A stretch of DNA of 37,970 nt from Tannerella sp. (GCA_031278765.1 JAITJX010000114.1:1-37970), one strand, 5' to 3'; positions 18,540 through 27,302 are shown, counted from the first letter of the stretch. Program-made: numbers and translations. The notes: generated by a model from the letters alone, not told the origin.

Positions 18540-19319
18540 ATGAGTTACATACTTGCAACAGTTTTAATTATTATTGCTTCTATCATATATATCCTTAAAA
18601 GAACGGCGCAAAAAAACGGCGTCCGAATTTTCATGTATCATCATATCGGAGAAATAAACGACGGAAATCCGTCTTCTTATTATGTTGATGAGAGGATGTT
18701 TTCCCTGCATCTCGACCTGATAACGGAAAAATATTGCCCTATATCCCTTTCCGAGTTGGAGGAGAGTTGTGAACAGGGGCGAAAGTTGCCATCGGGAGCG
18801 GTATTGCTTACTTTTGACGACGGATACCGTAATAATTATACGTATGCCTTTCGGGCGGCAGCAGCGAAAAAAGTACCGATCACCCTGTTTTTAAGTACCG
18901 GCGAAATAGACCGGAAAGATGATATGCTGACGTGGGAACAGGTGAAAGAAATGCAGGCGAGCGGATGGGTATCGTTTGCTTCGCACGGCGTTCGTCATCT
19001 GCGCCTGCGTGAATTAAGCGACGAAGAGGTTATGCGCGAGCTTGCGGCCAGCAAAAGGGAAGTGGAAGAGCAGACGGGAAAGGCGGTGAAAAGTTTCTGT
19101 TATCCTTACGGCGCATTCGACAGACGAACGAGACGGCTGGTTTTCAAAGCAGGATACGTTATGGATTTCGGAACGCGAAAGGGTATCAATACGTGGATGT
19201 GGAAAGCGCGGCGTCCCCTGTTGCGCGCTCATGTAATGAGAGGCGAAACGGTAAAAGATTTTCAAAATCAGTTGAAAACCGGTTATAAAAGAGGATTGCC
19301 TGTATGGCTGTTCCGTTAG
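18540..19319 (+). CDS. Polysaccharide deacetylase (NodB/CE4 family), membrane-anchored
   Basis: A 259-residue protein with an N-terminal transmembrane anchor (about 2-19) followed by a NodB-homology domain that removes acetyl groups from N- or O-acetylated sugars. Visible motifs are the MYHHIG lead (32-37), motif 1 TFDDGYRNN with catalytic and metal Asp93/Asp94, motif 2 SHGVRHLRL with metal ligands His149 and His153, and motif 3 CYPYGAFD. The active-site set is complete. It is followed after 58 bases by a glycosyltransferase on the same strand, so both probably modify one surface glycan. The actual substrate (peptidoglycan, O-antigen or exopolysaccharide) is unknown. Confidence 0.92.
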   Translation: MSYILATVLIIIASIIYILKRTAQKNGVRIFMYHHIGEINDGNPSSYYVDERMFSLHLDLITEKYCPISLSELEESCEQGRKLPSGAVLLTFDDGYRNNYTYAFRAAAAKKVPITLFLSTGEIDRKDDMLTWEQVKEMQASGWVSFASHGVRHLRLRELSDEEVMRELAASKREVEEQTGKAVKSFCYPYGAFDRRTRRLVFKAGYVMDFGTRKGINTWMWKARRPLLRAHVMRGETVKDFQNQLKTGYKRGLPVWLFR

Positions 19320-19377
19320 GAAACTGTTGAGCAGTGGTTAAAAACAAAAATAATAATATAATTGTATTAAGGAAAAG

Positions 19378-20244
19378 ATGAAAGTATCCGGGTTTAGTTT
19401 TATCAGGAATGCCCTCAAGTATGATTATCCTGTTGTGGAAGCCATTTTGTCGGCGCTTCCGTTGTGCGATGAATTTGTTGTTGCCGCAGGAAAATCGGAC
19501 GACGCGACGTTGCAGTTGCTCCAAAATATCGGTTCTCCCAAAATACGGATCATTGAAACGGTATGGGATGATTCGTTAAAAAACGGCGAAACGCTGGCCT
19601 GTGAAACGAATAAAGCGTTTCAAGCCGTCTCAGCCGATGCGGACTGGGCTTTTTATATTCAGGGTGACGAGGTTTTACACGAACGGTATCATGGTATTGT
19701 CCGTGAAGAAATGATGCGCTGGAAAGATGATGCGCTTGTTGATGGCCTGCTTTTTCATTACAGGCATTTTTACGGCTCGTATGATTATGTTGCCATTGCC
19801 CCTCACTGGTACCGGAACGAAATAAGAATTGTCCGGAGAAACAAAAATATCTATTCTTACCGTGATGCGCAGGGATTCAGGAAAGATAACAATAAAAAAC
19901 TGAACGTGAAAAAGATTGATGCGTGTATATACCATTACGGCTGGGTGAAACATCCCTGCAACATGCAGCAGAAGATCAAAGGATTCATCCGTCTTTACCG
20001 TAGCGAAATCGGCGAAAACATAATGAAATCGTCCGAATTTGACTATTCCGGCATTGACGTTCTGGCGCGTTTCGAGGGAACTCATCCGGAGGTCATGCAG
20101 GATAGAATCAGGCGAATTAACTGGAAATTCGATCACGACATCAGCAGCAGAAAAAACCTGTCCCTGAAATACCGTTTCAAAATGTTCGTCGAAAAATATA
20201 TGGGATACAGGATATTCGAGTACAGGAATTATAAAATCATTTAA
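19378..20244 (+). CDS. Glycosyltransferase, GT2-like
   Basis: A 288-residue protein resembling family-2-type glycosyltransferases, starting MKVSGFSFIRNALKYDYPVVEAI (the nucleotide-binding region), then CDEFVVAAGKSDDAT. The metal-binding position reads IQGDEVLH near residue 100, a one-Asp form instead of a classical DxD. The C-terminal part is basic (YRFKMFVEKYMGYRIFEYRNYK). It lies 58 bases after the deacetylase gene and probably shares its transcript. Its stop overlaps the stop of the convergent LTA-synthase-like gene by 8 bases (20237-20244). The fold assignment is good; the sugar and acceptor are unknown. Confidence 0.83.
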   Translation: MKVSGFSFIRNALKYDYPVVEAILSALPLCDEFVVAAGKSDDATLQLLQNIGSPKIRIIETVWDDSLKNGETLACETNKAFQAVSADADWAFYIQGDEVLHERYHGIVREEMMRWKDDALVDGLLFHYRHFYGSYDYVAIAPHWYRNEIRIVRRNKNIYSYRDAQGFRKDNNKKLNVKKIDACIYHYGWVKHPCNMQQKIKGFIRLYRSEIGENIMKSSEFDYSGIDVLARFEGTHPEVMQDRIRRINWKFDHDISSRKNLSLKYRFKMFVEKYMGYRIFEYRNYKII

Positions 20245-22192
20245 CCGTCAAACGGTTTTCCATCATTCGGGTGATGTATTGTTGAATGATGGCTTTCAGT
20301 TTGGTTTCCATTTCGAATTGCTGTTTTTCTGCTTTTCCTGCCAGGTTGTTTTCGAGGAAAATATCCGATTTATAGTTGTACAGCCCTTTTGTTTCGAGGC
20401 CGTCGAACTGCAGAAAGCAGTCGCGTTGCAGGAACTGGTATTGCCGGCTGTTGTAATTTGTAACGAATTTATCATCTTCGTCCGTATGAAAAATATCCTG
20501 TCCGAAGGCAAAATAAGGTTTATCGTAATTCAGGTATCCCAGGATGCCGGGCATGATGTCGATTTGCTGTACGGGCATTGTTTTCAATCCTTTCAAAGCA
20601 GCGTTTCCCGGATGATAAAACAGGATGGGGACGGCATAAGCGTTTATATCCGTCAGATATTCGCGGTGAGAGGTCTGGTTTGTATGATCGGCAGTGATGA
20701 TAAACAGGGTATTGTCGTACCAGTCGTAGCGCGACATTATTTTGAAGAACTCTCCGAGTGCATAATCCGTATAAGCCACACACTTGTGAATCGGCTGCGT
20801 ACCTTTGGGAAAACGTCCTTCGTATTTTTCAGGGATACGGAACGGATGATGCGAGGTTGCCGTGAATACGCATGTTACGAATGGCTGTTCAAATTCGCCC
20901 AGCCTGTGGGCATAAAACCGTAAAAATTCTTCATCCCAAACCGCCCATACGCCATCCAAATCTTTATTGCCGTATTCGTCCTGTCCGAAATAAGCGTCAA
21001 ATCCTGCGCTTCTGGCATAAGCCGAGAATCCCATCGAGCCATTGGGGGCGCCATGAAAAAAAGCCGAATAATAACCTTTTTCTTTCAAAACGGAGGCAAT
21101 ACTGCTGACCTCATTTGTTGAATAGGGCGTTAAGATATACGGCTCGATAAACATCGGGATACTCGAAAGTATCGACGGCATGGCGTCTATTGACTTTCGC
21201 CCGTTGGCATACGAATATTTAAATGTGAGGCTTTCGGCACAAAGCGAATCCAGGAAGGGCGTATAACCTCTGTAAGTCCCGCCGTCTAAATTGCTGTTGA
21301 AAAAACCGGAATATTCCTTTCCCAAACTTTCGATAATGAGAATCACAACGTTGAGCGGTTTGAACGGTTCAACGGGCGCAGGGTGATGAACCGGCGAATA
21401 GATGGTTTTCATTTCGTCTTCGCTCTCGAAATATCCGGGATGTGCATATACCGCTTTATTTAATGTCCGGAGGATACAAAACGGCGTGTTGAGGACAATA
21501 GCCGTTTCAATGCTTTTATTTACATATTCGTTTGCATTGCCCAGTGTTATGGGACGGGTTGTGACGCCCGTTCCGCCACGCATACCGGTAACGGCAGCAC
21601 AGGCGAATGCAAACATTAACAGCGTATGCAGCGAATAATGGATTATCCCCTGTTTCAGCGAAAGTTTCTTTTTTTCGACGCCGCGAGGAATGTAGCAGAG
21701 TTTATAAAGGACGAAAATCATAATGACGGCAAAGAAGCTGACATACCAGTATTCCGCTACGCTGCGAAGCAGAATTTCAAAAAGATTGTTTTCATTCTCA
21801 AATTCGGAAAAAAACGTAGCCGTCGTACGACGCCCCGTAAAACGAAAGTAAATAACATCCGCGCAATTGATGATAATTGCGATACTGTTCACAGCCACAA
21901 AAATCCATCCGGCCACTTTTCCGTATATCCTGCCGTACCTCAAACGGAGCGGCAGGATTTGCATTGCCAGGTATATCAGGTTGGTATATATCGAGGCTGA
22001 AATGTCAAACCGGAGACCGCCCTTCAAGATTTCCGGCAAATGATGAAACGTTACGTCGGGGAAATAGCTCCGGTTGGCCAGAAAGAAAAAAATACGGCAA
22101 AGAAAATAAACAGCCAGCAGCAATGCAAAGTTATAAAGCAATGCACATGCAGGTTCTGTTGTCACAATATATCCGGTTTTCGACTTTTTCAT
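20237..22192 (-). CDS. LTA synthase-family membrane sulfatase/phosphoglycerol-type transferase
   Basis: About 651 residues: an N-terminal block of about five transmembrane helices (to about residue 220) and a large periplasmic alkaline-phosphatase-fold domain. Catalytic-domain landmarks are NVVILIIESLGKEYSG (metal ligand Glu), ANGRKSIDAMPSILSS (probable nucleophile Ser, where LtaS has Thr) and FIITADHTNQTSHREY (metal Asp-His). Relatives transfer phosphoglycerol or phosphoethanolamine to envelope lipids or glycans. Gram-negative bacteria lack lipoteichoic acid, so the product is more likely a modified glycan or lipid. The ATG at 22192 is preferred because AGGAGG (22201-22206) sits 8 bases before it; in-frame ATGs at 22198 and 22210 are less likely. 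It follows dtd by 40 bases, so the two may share a transcript. Confidence 0.88.
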   Translation of the reverse strand: MKKSKTGYIVTTEPACALLYNFALLLAVYFLCRIFFFLANRSYFPDVTFHHLPEILKGGLRFDISASIYTNLIYLAMQILPLRLRYGRIYGKVAGWIFVAVNSIAIIINCADVIYFRFTGRRTTATFFSEFENENNLFEILLRSVAEYWYVSFFAVIMIFVLYKLCYIPRGVEKKKLSLKQGIIHYSLHTLLMFAFACAAVTGMRGGTGVTTRPITLGNANEYVNKSIETAIVLNTPFCILRTLNKAVYAHPGYFESEDEMKTIYSPVHHPAPVEPFKPLNVVILIIESLGKEYSGFFNSNLDGGTYRGYTPFLDSLCAESLTFKYSYANGRKSIDAMPSILSSIPMFIEPYILTPYSTNEVSSIASVLKEKGYYSAFFHGAPNGSMGFSAYARSAGFDAYFGQDEYGNKDLDGVWAVWDEEFLRFYAHRLGEFEQPFVTCVFTATSHHPFRIPEKYEGRFPKGTQPIHKCVAYTDYALGEFFKIMSRYDWYDNTLFIITADHTNQTSHREYLTDINAYAVPILFYHPGNAALKGLKTMPVQQIDIMPGILGYLNYDKPYFAFGQDIFHTDEDDKFVTNYNSRQYQFLQRDCFLQFDGLETKGLYNYKSDIFLENNLAGKAEKQQFEMETKLKAIIQQYITRMMENRLTVK

Positions 22193-22200
22193 AACCATCG

Positions 22201-22206
22201 CCTCCT
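22201..22206 (-). promoter_or_regulatory. Shine-Dalgarno-like site selecting the start at 22192
   Basis: AGGAGG on the minus strand with an 8-base spacer to the ATG at 22192. It lies inside the reading frame that would begin at 22210, which argues for the internal start. Strong SD sites are not required in Bacteroidota, so this is supportive only. Confidence 0.5.
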
Positions 22207-22232
22207 TCATTCCATTTCATTTTCTTTTTACC

Positions 22233-22685
22233 TTATTCCCTGTTTTTTGTATCTATCCATATTGTTACGGGGCCATCGTTGAGCAGCGCTACTTTCATGT
22301 CTGCGCCAAATTCGCCGGTTTTTACTTCACGTCCCAGAAGATCCGTCAATCCTGCACAAAACGAATTGTATGACAAAATGGCTGTTTCCGGCTTGGAAGC
22401 GCGGATATACGACGGCCTGTTTCCTTTCTTCGTCAAAGCATGAAGCGTGAACTGGCTTACGACCAGAATATCTCCGTTTACTTCCAAAACGGAACGGTTC
22501 ATCACTCCGCTTTCATCGTCGAAGATACGCAAATGAACGATCTTTTTCGACAGCCATTCCATATCTTCCCGATCATCCGCATCTTCAATACCGACAAAAA
22601 CCAGCAACCCCTTTCCGATGGACGACTTCACCGCATTGTTTATCGTTACCGATGCCCGGCTTACCCTTTGTATTACTGCTCGCAT
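22233..22685 (-). CDS. dtd: D-aminoacyl-tRNA deacylase
   Basis: A 150-residue cytoplasmic enzyme that hydrolyses D-amino acids (and glycine mischarged on tRNA-Ala) from tRNA. It starts MRAVIQRVSRASVTINN as in all DTD proteins. The conserved LVVSQFTLHA segment and the C-terminal LLNDGPVTIWIDT (the cross-subunit Gly-Pro active-site motif) are present. The length is normal. It is transcribed divergently from the HTCS gene and lies upstream of the LTA-synthase-like gene. Confidence 0.96.
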   Translation of the reverse strand: MRAVIQRVSRASVTINNAVKSSIGKGLLVFVGIEDADDREDMEWLSKKIVHLRIFDDESGVMNRSVLEVNGDILVVSQFTLHALTKKGNRPSYIRASKPETAILSYNSFCAGLTDLLGREVKTGEFGADMKVALLNDGPVTIWIDTKNRE

Positions 22686-22712
22686 ATATATTTTTCATAG
22701 AGTTTCATGTTC

Positions 22713-22747
22713 AATATTAGCCGATCAGTTTAATATTAGCTGATCAA
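22713..22747. repeat. Tandem 16-bp direct repeat in the dtd/HTCS intergenic region
   Basis: AATATTAGCCGATCAG (22713-22728) and AATATTAGCTGATCAA (22732-22747) lie 19 bp apart and match at 14 of 16 positions. Each contains a near-palindromic TGATCA-type centre. The two-copy arrangement looks like a pair of operator sites between the divergent genes; the bound factor is unknown. Confidence 0.55.
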
Positions 22748-22772
22748 TGTATATTCATTTGGAAATTTCGGG

Positions 22773-22780
22773 CAAAGTTA
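22773..22780 (-). promoter_or_regulatory. Putative -7 box for dtd
   Basis: TAACTTTG on the minus strand, 88 bases before the dtd ATG. If it is used, the direct repeat at 22713-22747 lies in the leader. No strong -33 box was found. Confidence 0.35.
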
Positions 22781-22812
22781 AGGTATTTTTATGTAATACG
22801 AATTATTCTGCG

Positions 22813-22820
22813 TAAATTTG
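22813..22820 (+). promoter_or_regulatory. Putative -7 box for the HTCS gene
   Basis: TAAATTTG on the plus strand, 22 bases before the ATG at 22843, fits TAnnTTTG. The -33 region holds only a T-run with ATG (22786-22793). Confidence 0.45.
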
Positions 22821-22842
22821 ACGCCGGAATTTATTTTATATT

Positions 22843-25800
22843 ATGCAATTCAAATCTGTCTTTACCTTATATATTACCGCCATGTCATGTCTTTTGAACA
22901 GTAGCGGAGCGGCACGGGCTCAAAATCCCGGCTCTCGCGACGACGTCGTGAATCTCAGCAGCCAGCCGTCGAATCTGAATACGCGGAATTTTTGCCAGGA
23001 TTCGCTGGGCTACATGTGGATTGCTACGTTCAGAGGATTAAACCGGTATAACGGTTACGAGTTTTTCCGCTATTTCCACGACGATAAAGATTCACTCTCG
23101 CTCGACAATGACTTCATACTTTCCCTGTTCCTCGATTCGTCCCACCGATTGTGGATAAGTACGGCAACGGGCGTGAACCGTTATGATTTTGTAACAAATA
23201 CGTTTCAATCCTATCCGACCACAAAAGGGAAGACCTATACGTATTCCTTTTTTGAAGACCGCTCCCGTACGATATGGGCGGCTACTTCCATAGGAGCCGG
23301 ATGGATTGATACGCTGCAACACAAGGTAATCTTAGATGTGGAAGAAAGCCCTTCCGCGTGTGTAATCATGGAAGACCAAGCGCAGAAATTATGGGTAGGC
23401 ATAAACGATTCTCCGGGGCTGGCATACCGGACGGACAGTTCTTCGTCGTGGGAATATGTGACAGTACCCGGACGCCGACAGGTAACATGCATGTTCAGCG
23501 ACCAGCAAGGATTGTGGTGGCTGGGGACCAATGCGGGGATTGTACTGTTCGACCCGATAGCGCAGACTTTCAGAAGCCCGCCCGCAACATGCCTTAAAAA
23601 TCCGCTGCTGAACAGTACGCACATCAATTTTATTAAAGAAATAAGTCCGCTGAAACTTTTGATAGGCACCGAATCGCAGGGACTGTTCCAGTATGACATT
23701 CCTTCGCAAACATTGTTGCACAACGAACCGCAGCAACTGGGAATACTGGGTTCCGATCAGTTGCTGACCTGTTATGTCGACCGGCAGGAAAATGTCTGGA
23801 TAGGTTCTTTCGACAGGGGATTTGCCGTATGGAAACGTTCTTCGGAGTATTTCAATACCGACTACCGGCTGAGCAATGCTTTCAAGGACAAATTTGTAAC
23901 GCGGACTGTGGAAGACATATACGGCAACCTGTGGATCAGCACCCGCTACCACGGGCTTTTTCATTATGCTTCTTCATCGGGCAAAATAACCGGATACAAT
24001 TCCCAAAACTCCGCCCTGTTTAAAGATAACCTCATAGAATCGCTTTTCATTGATTCGCAAAACCGTATCTGGATAGGATTAAGCGAAGAACTGCTCATGG
24101 GCAGTTTCACCGCCGAAGGGCAACTGACCGTCAGGGCGCGCAAGAACATAAAAGGTATGTCAGTCATGACCGAAAACAAGACCGGCACATTATGGGCAGG
24201 CACATTAGGCGCCCTTTACCGCCTGACGGTCTATAACGACCGCCTGGAAGCAGATACGGTTTACAAATCGAACGTCCCGGATATTTGCGTCTTATCATGC
24301 GGTAAAATACTTTTCTCCTCCTACGACGAAGGCGTTTTCAGCATCTCATCCGCCGAGGGGAAAGTGGAACAGATTGCGCTGCCTTCGGCTGCCGCACGCT
24401 CCATTGCCACCCATTGTATTACCCTCTTCGAGGATTCGCAACAGAGGCTTTGGATGGGAAGCTACGGGAACGGCATGCTCTGCCTCTCGGGAGAACAGTG
24501 CCACGTTTATACCCGCGAAGACGGATTGCCGAGCAACGACGTGCTGTGCTTCCGCCAGGACAAACAGGGCGATATATGGATAAGCACTTCCTACGGCATC
24601 TCGCGGATGCGCGACACCGATACCGCCTTTGTCAATTACTTTGCCGACGACGGAACGCTGGGAAACCAGTTCCACGAAAAAGCGGGAATGAGACACTCCG
24701 ACGGGCGCATCTTCTTCGCAGGCAATCACGGGCTCACGTTTTTCAATCCTGCCGCCGTAATGCCCAACAAATATCCGCCACAGATACACCTCGACGATCT
24801 GAAAATCATGAACAGGAGCGTGAAACCGGCCGCAAAAGGATCCATACTCACGAAAAACATTGCCTTCACGCAACACATTACCCTCGACCACACGCATACG
24901 GTCGTCTCGTTCGACTATTCGGGAATCGACTTCCTTGCACCGCAAAAACTTACATACGCTTATAAACTCGAAGGTTTTGACAGCGAATGGAACCACGTGG
25001 GCAATTTCCGCAGAGCAACATACTCCAACCTTGCGCCGGGCAAATACACCTTCACGGTAAAAGCCATCAACGGCGACGGCGTCGAAAGCCTGCGACCGGC
25101 CTTCCTTCATATCACGGTTAAACCGGCGCCATGGTTTTCATGGCAAGCCATTTGGATATATTGCCTCTTACTCGCCACAAGCGCTTTCCTGCTCTTCCGC
25201 CTCCTCTTCCGGATGAAACTGAGCAAACAGCTGCTGGAAATGGAACACAGCGAACGCGAACGCGAACGCCAAGTCGCCGAAATGAAAATGACCTTCTTTA
25301 CCAACATATCGCATGAACTGAGAACGCCGCTGACGCTCATCTCCGCGCCGCTCGAACAGCTGCTCACACAAGGCTCGCCGGATACGTCCACCAGGCAACT
25401 GCTGGCTTTCATGTCGCGCAATGTCCGGCGACTGCTTCGACTGATGAACCAGCTGCTCGATTTCAGGAAAATGGAAAGCGGGATTCTGGCGCTGAGGGTA
25501 TCTTTTACGGACATCGTACCTCACATACTGTCCGTCAGGGAGGCTTTCGCCTATCAGTCCGCTGAGAAAGAGGTGGCGCTGACCTTCGAGCCTCATGCCG
25601 GACGGCTGGAAATGTGGATCGACTCCGACAAACTCGAAAAGATACTGCACAACCTGCTCTCCAATGCGCTGAAATATACTCCATCTAAAGGTTCGGTGGA
25701 TATATTCACGCAGGAACTGACCGCGCAACAGGCCAAAGCCGAATATCCGGAACTGCATAATACGGAATGTTGTGATAAATACGTCAAAATTACGGTATCG

Positions 25801-26925
25801 GATACCGGCGCCGGAATACCGGCCGACAAACTGAGGGAACTTTTCGTTCAATACCACCGGATAGAAGGCGTCCCCGACGGCCGTCCAGATTACGGCGGCA
25901 GCGGCATCGGACTGTATTATACCAAACGTCTTACCGAAGCCCATCGCGGGGCAATATCCGCCGTCATCCAACCCGAAGGCGGAATGGCATTTTCATTTAT
26001 ACTTCCTCTCCAGGACGTCTACCGCGACGACGAAAAAGAAACTAATGCTGCAACCGCCGGACGGACGGCAGACACAGGCGCGGGTATGGCCATCGGTAAC
26101 GCGACGGCCATTACCGATAATTCTCTCCAACAATTGCAGTACACGATACTTATCGTGGAAGACAATATCGAATTAATGGCTTTCATCCGCACAATGCTCG
26201 AAGGACGATACCGCCTCGTCTGCACTGCCAACGGAGACAACGCCTGGGAAATTGCACTGCGCGACGTTCCGGACCTGATCCTGAGCGACGTGCTGATGCC
26301 TGCCGGCATCTCCGGCTATCAATTCTGCGAACGGGTGAAGCAACATCCCGCCCTCAGCCACATCCCCGTCATCCTGCTTACGGCCAAAACCGCCATCAGC
26401 GACCAGATTGAAGGGCTTGAACGCGGCGCCGATGCCTACATCTGCAAACCTTTCCACGTAGACTACCTGCTGTTGACTATTGCCAACCTGCTAAAAACAA
26501 AAGAAATACTGCGACAGTATTTCGCAGCGCCACAGAGCCGAAGCGCCGAAGAGACTGCGCTCGTAAAACTGAACGAAATAGACCAGGCTTTCCTGAACAA
26601 ACTCACGCAACTGCTGGAAAAAGAACTGTCCAATTCCGAACTGAACATAAATTCCATAGCCCGCGAGCTGGGATTCAGCCGCGCCGGATTCTATCGCAAA
26701 CTGAAAGGATTGATGGACGTCTCTCCGCTCGACTTTCTGCGCAATTACCGCTTGAAATGCGCTGCCGAAATGATTCGCGAAGGAATACTTTCGCTCAACG
26801 AAGTGGCGGAAAAAACCGGTTTCGGGACTTATTCGTATTTCTCGGTAACATTCAAAAAACATTATAATATTTCGCCCAAAGATTTCAGACAGAAACTCTT
26901 TCCCGCTCCTCCTGCTGCAAAATAA
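22843..26925 (+). CDS. Hybrid two-component system sensor/regulator (HTCS)
   Basis: A 1360-residue one-protein signalling system. The signal peptide is about residues 1-28 (AARAQ). A periplasmic two-bladed beta-propeller sensor of repeated blades follows (about 30-695; GYMWIATFRGLNRYNGY, VWIGSFDRGF, RIWIGLSE), then a Y_Y_Y domain (about 703-760) and one transmembrane helix (about 768-785). The cytoplasmic part has a histidine kinase with phospho-acceptor His824 (NISHELRTPL) and ATP-binding boxes HNLLSNALKYTP, DTGAGIP and GGSGIGLYYTKRL. A receiver domain carries Asp1149 (ILSDVLMP). An AraC-type DNA-binding domain ends the protein (about 1267-1352). All catalytic residues are intact. Such regulators usually bind an oligosaccharide released from the glycan whose locus they activate. 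The nearest target is the alpha-L-fucosidase gene downstream. Confidence 0.97.
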   Translation: MQFKSVFTLYITAMSCLLNSSGAARAQNPGSRDDVVNLSSQPSNLNTRNFCQDSLGYMWIATFRGLNRYNGYEFFRYFHDDKDSLSLDNDFILSLFLDSSHRLWISTATGVNRYDFVTNTFQSYPTTKGKTYTYSFFEDRSRTIWAATSIGAGWIDTLQHKVILDVEESPSACVIMEDQAQKLWVGINDSPGLAYRTDSSSSWEYVTVPGRRQVTCMFSDQQGLWWLGTNAGIVLFDPIAQTFRSPPATCLKNPLLNSTHINFIKEISPLKLLIGTESQGLFQYDIPSQTLLHNEPQQLGILGSDQLLTCYVDRQENVWIGSFDRGFAVWKRSSEYFNTDYRLSNAFKDKFVTRTVEDIYGNLWISTRYHGLFHYASSSGKITGYNSQNSALFKDNLIESLFIDSQNRIWIGLSEELLMGSFTAEGQLTVRARKNIKGMSVMTENKTGTLWAGTLGALYRLTVYNDRLEADTVYKSNVPDICVLSCGKILFSSYDEGVFSISSAEGKVEQIALPSAAARSIATHCITLFEDSQQRLWMGSYGNGMLCLSGEQCHVYTREDGLPSNDVLCFRQDKQGDIWISTSYGISRMRDTDTAFVNYFADDGTLGNQFHEKAGMRHSDGRIFFAGNHGLTFFNPAAVMPNKYPPQIHLDDLKIMNRSVKPAAKGSILTKNIAFTQHITLDHTHTVVSFDYSGIDFLAPQKLTYAYKLEGFDSEWNHVGNFRRATYSNLAPGKYTFTVKAINGDGVESLRPAFLHITVKPAPWFSWQAIWIYCLLLATSAFLLFRLLFRMKLSKQLLEMEHSERERERQVAEMKMTFFTNISHELRTPLTLISAPLEQLLTQGSPDTSTRQLLAFMSRNVRRLLRLMNQLLDFRKMESGILALRVSFTDIVPHILSVREAFAYQSAEKEVALTFEPHAGRLEMWIDSDKLEKILHNLLSNALKYTPSKGSVDIFTQELTAQQAKAEYPELHNTECCDKYVKITVSDTGAGIPADKLRELFVQYHRIEGVPDGRPDYGGSGIGLYYTKRLTEAHRGAISAVIQPEGGMAFSFILPLQDVYRDDEKETNAATAGRTADTGAGMAIGNATAITDNSLQQLQYTILIVEDNIELMAFIRTMLEGRYRLVCTANGDNAWEIALRDVPDLILSDVLMPAGISGYQFCERVKQHPALSHIPVILLTAKTAISDQIEGLERGADAYICKPFHVDYLLLTIANLLKTKEILRQYFAAPQSRSAEETALVKLNEIDQAFLNKLTQLLEKELSNSELNINSIARELGFSRAGFYRKLKGLMDVSPLDFLRNYRLKCAAEMIREGILSLNEVAEKTGFGTYSYFSVTFKKHYNISPKDFRQKLFPAPPAAK

Positions 26926-27147
26926 AAACCTGAGTTCGGGATAAGGAAAATGCTTTCCGGATAAAAATCAACGAATGGATTCTCCGCAGGAGATACATAT
27001 CAATAGAAAAATGATTCATACCTTCTTTCAATGGTCTGCAGGGACATTCACGGTGTATGTCCTGAGGGACAAAATCGTTCATATTGCATAGTATTCTATT
27101 GATATATAATCCGTAAAACGGCTATTTCTTATCCCGAACTCAGGTTT
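26926..27147. repeat. Inverted-repeat element with nested stems between HTCS and fucosidase genes
   Basis: A perfect 20-bp inverted repeat (26926-26945 with 27128-27147; arm contains CCTGAGTTCGGGATAAG) flanks 182 bp. Inside it are a second perfect 12-bp inverted repeat (26997-27008 ATATCAATAGAA with 27094-27105) and, centred on the same point, GGACAT (27042-27047) with ATGTCC (27057-27062). The left arm starts at the base after the HTCS stop codon. It could be a MITE-like insertion, a structured RNA or an elaborate terminator. No reading frame is credible inside it. With the array at 27162-27302 it fills most of the 26926-27384 gap. Confidence 0.75.
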
Positions 27148-27161
27148 CAACCAGCCGTTGG

Positions 27162-27302
27162 TTGCTCGCTTCAACCGGCGTTGCAAGAAGCCATCTTACA
27201 GCGTTGTAAGAAGTGTTCTTACAGTGTTGTAAGAAGTGTTCTTACAGCGTTGTAAGAAGTGTTCTTACAGCGTTGTAAGAAGTGTTCTTACAGCGTTGCA
27301 TG
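27162..27302. repeat. 23-bp-period palindromic repeat array, copy 2 (6 units, inverted)
   Basis: Units begin at 27172, 27195, 27218, 27241, 27264 and 27287, exactly 23 bp apart. The core is CTTACAGCGTTGTAAG, the reverse complement of the core at 8300-8463. The linker is AAGTGTT or AAGCCAT. The left edge TTGCTCGCTTCAACC (27162-27176) is the exact reverse complement of the copy-1 edge at 8449-8463. The two edge units match at 37 of 40 bases over about 40 bp. Edge units have one broken palindrome arm. The fucosidase promoter lies about 45 bp to the right. Confidence 0.93.

Noticed and set aside
20237..20244. Functional antisense overlap of the convergent stops
   Set aside because: An 8-base stop-codon overlap is common between convergent bacterial genes and needs no special explanation.
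27162..27302. Invertible promoter of the fucosidase gene
   Set aside because: The promoter -7 box at 27348 lies outside the inverted repeats, and no site-specific recombinase is encoded in the window.
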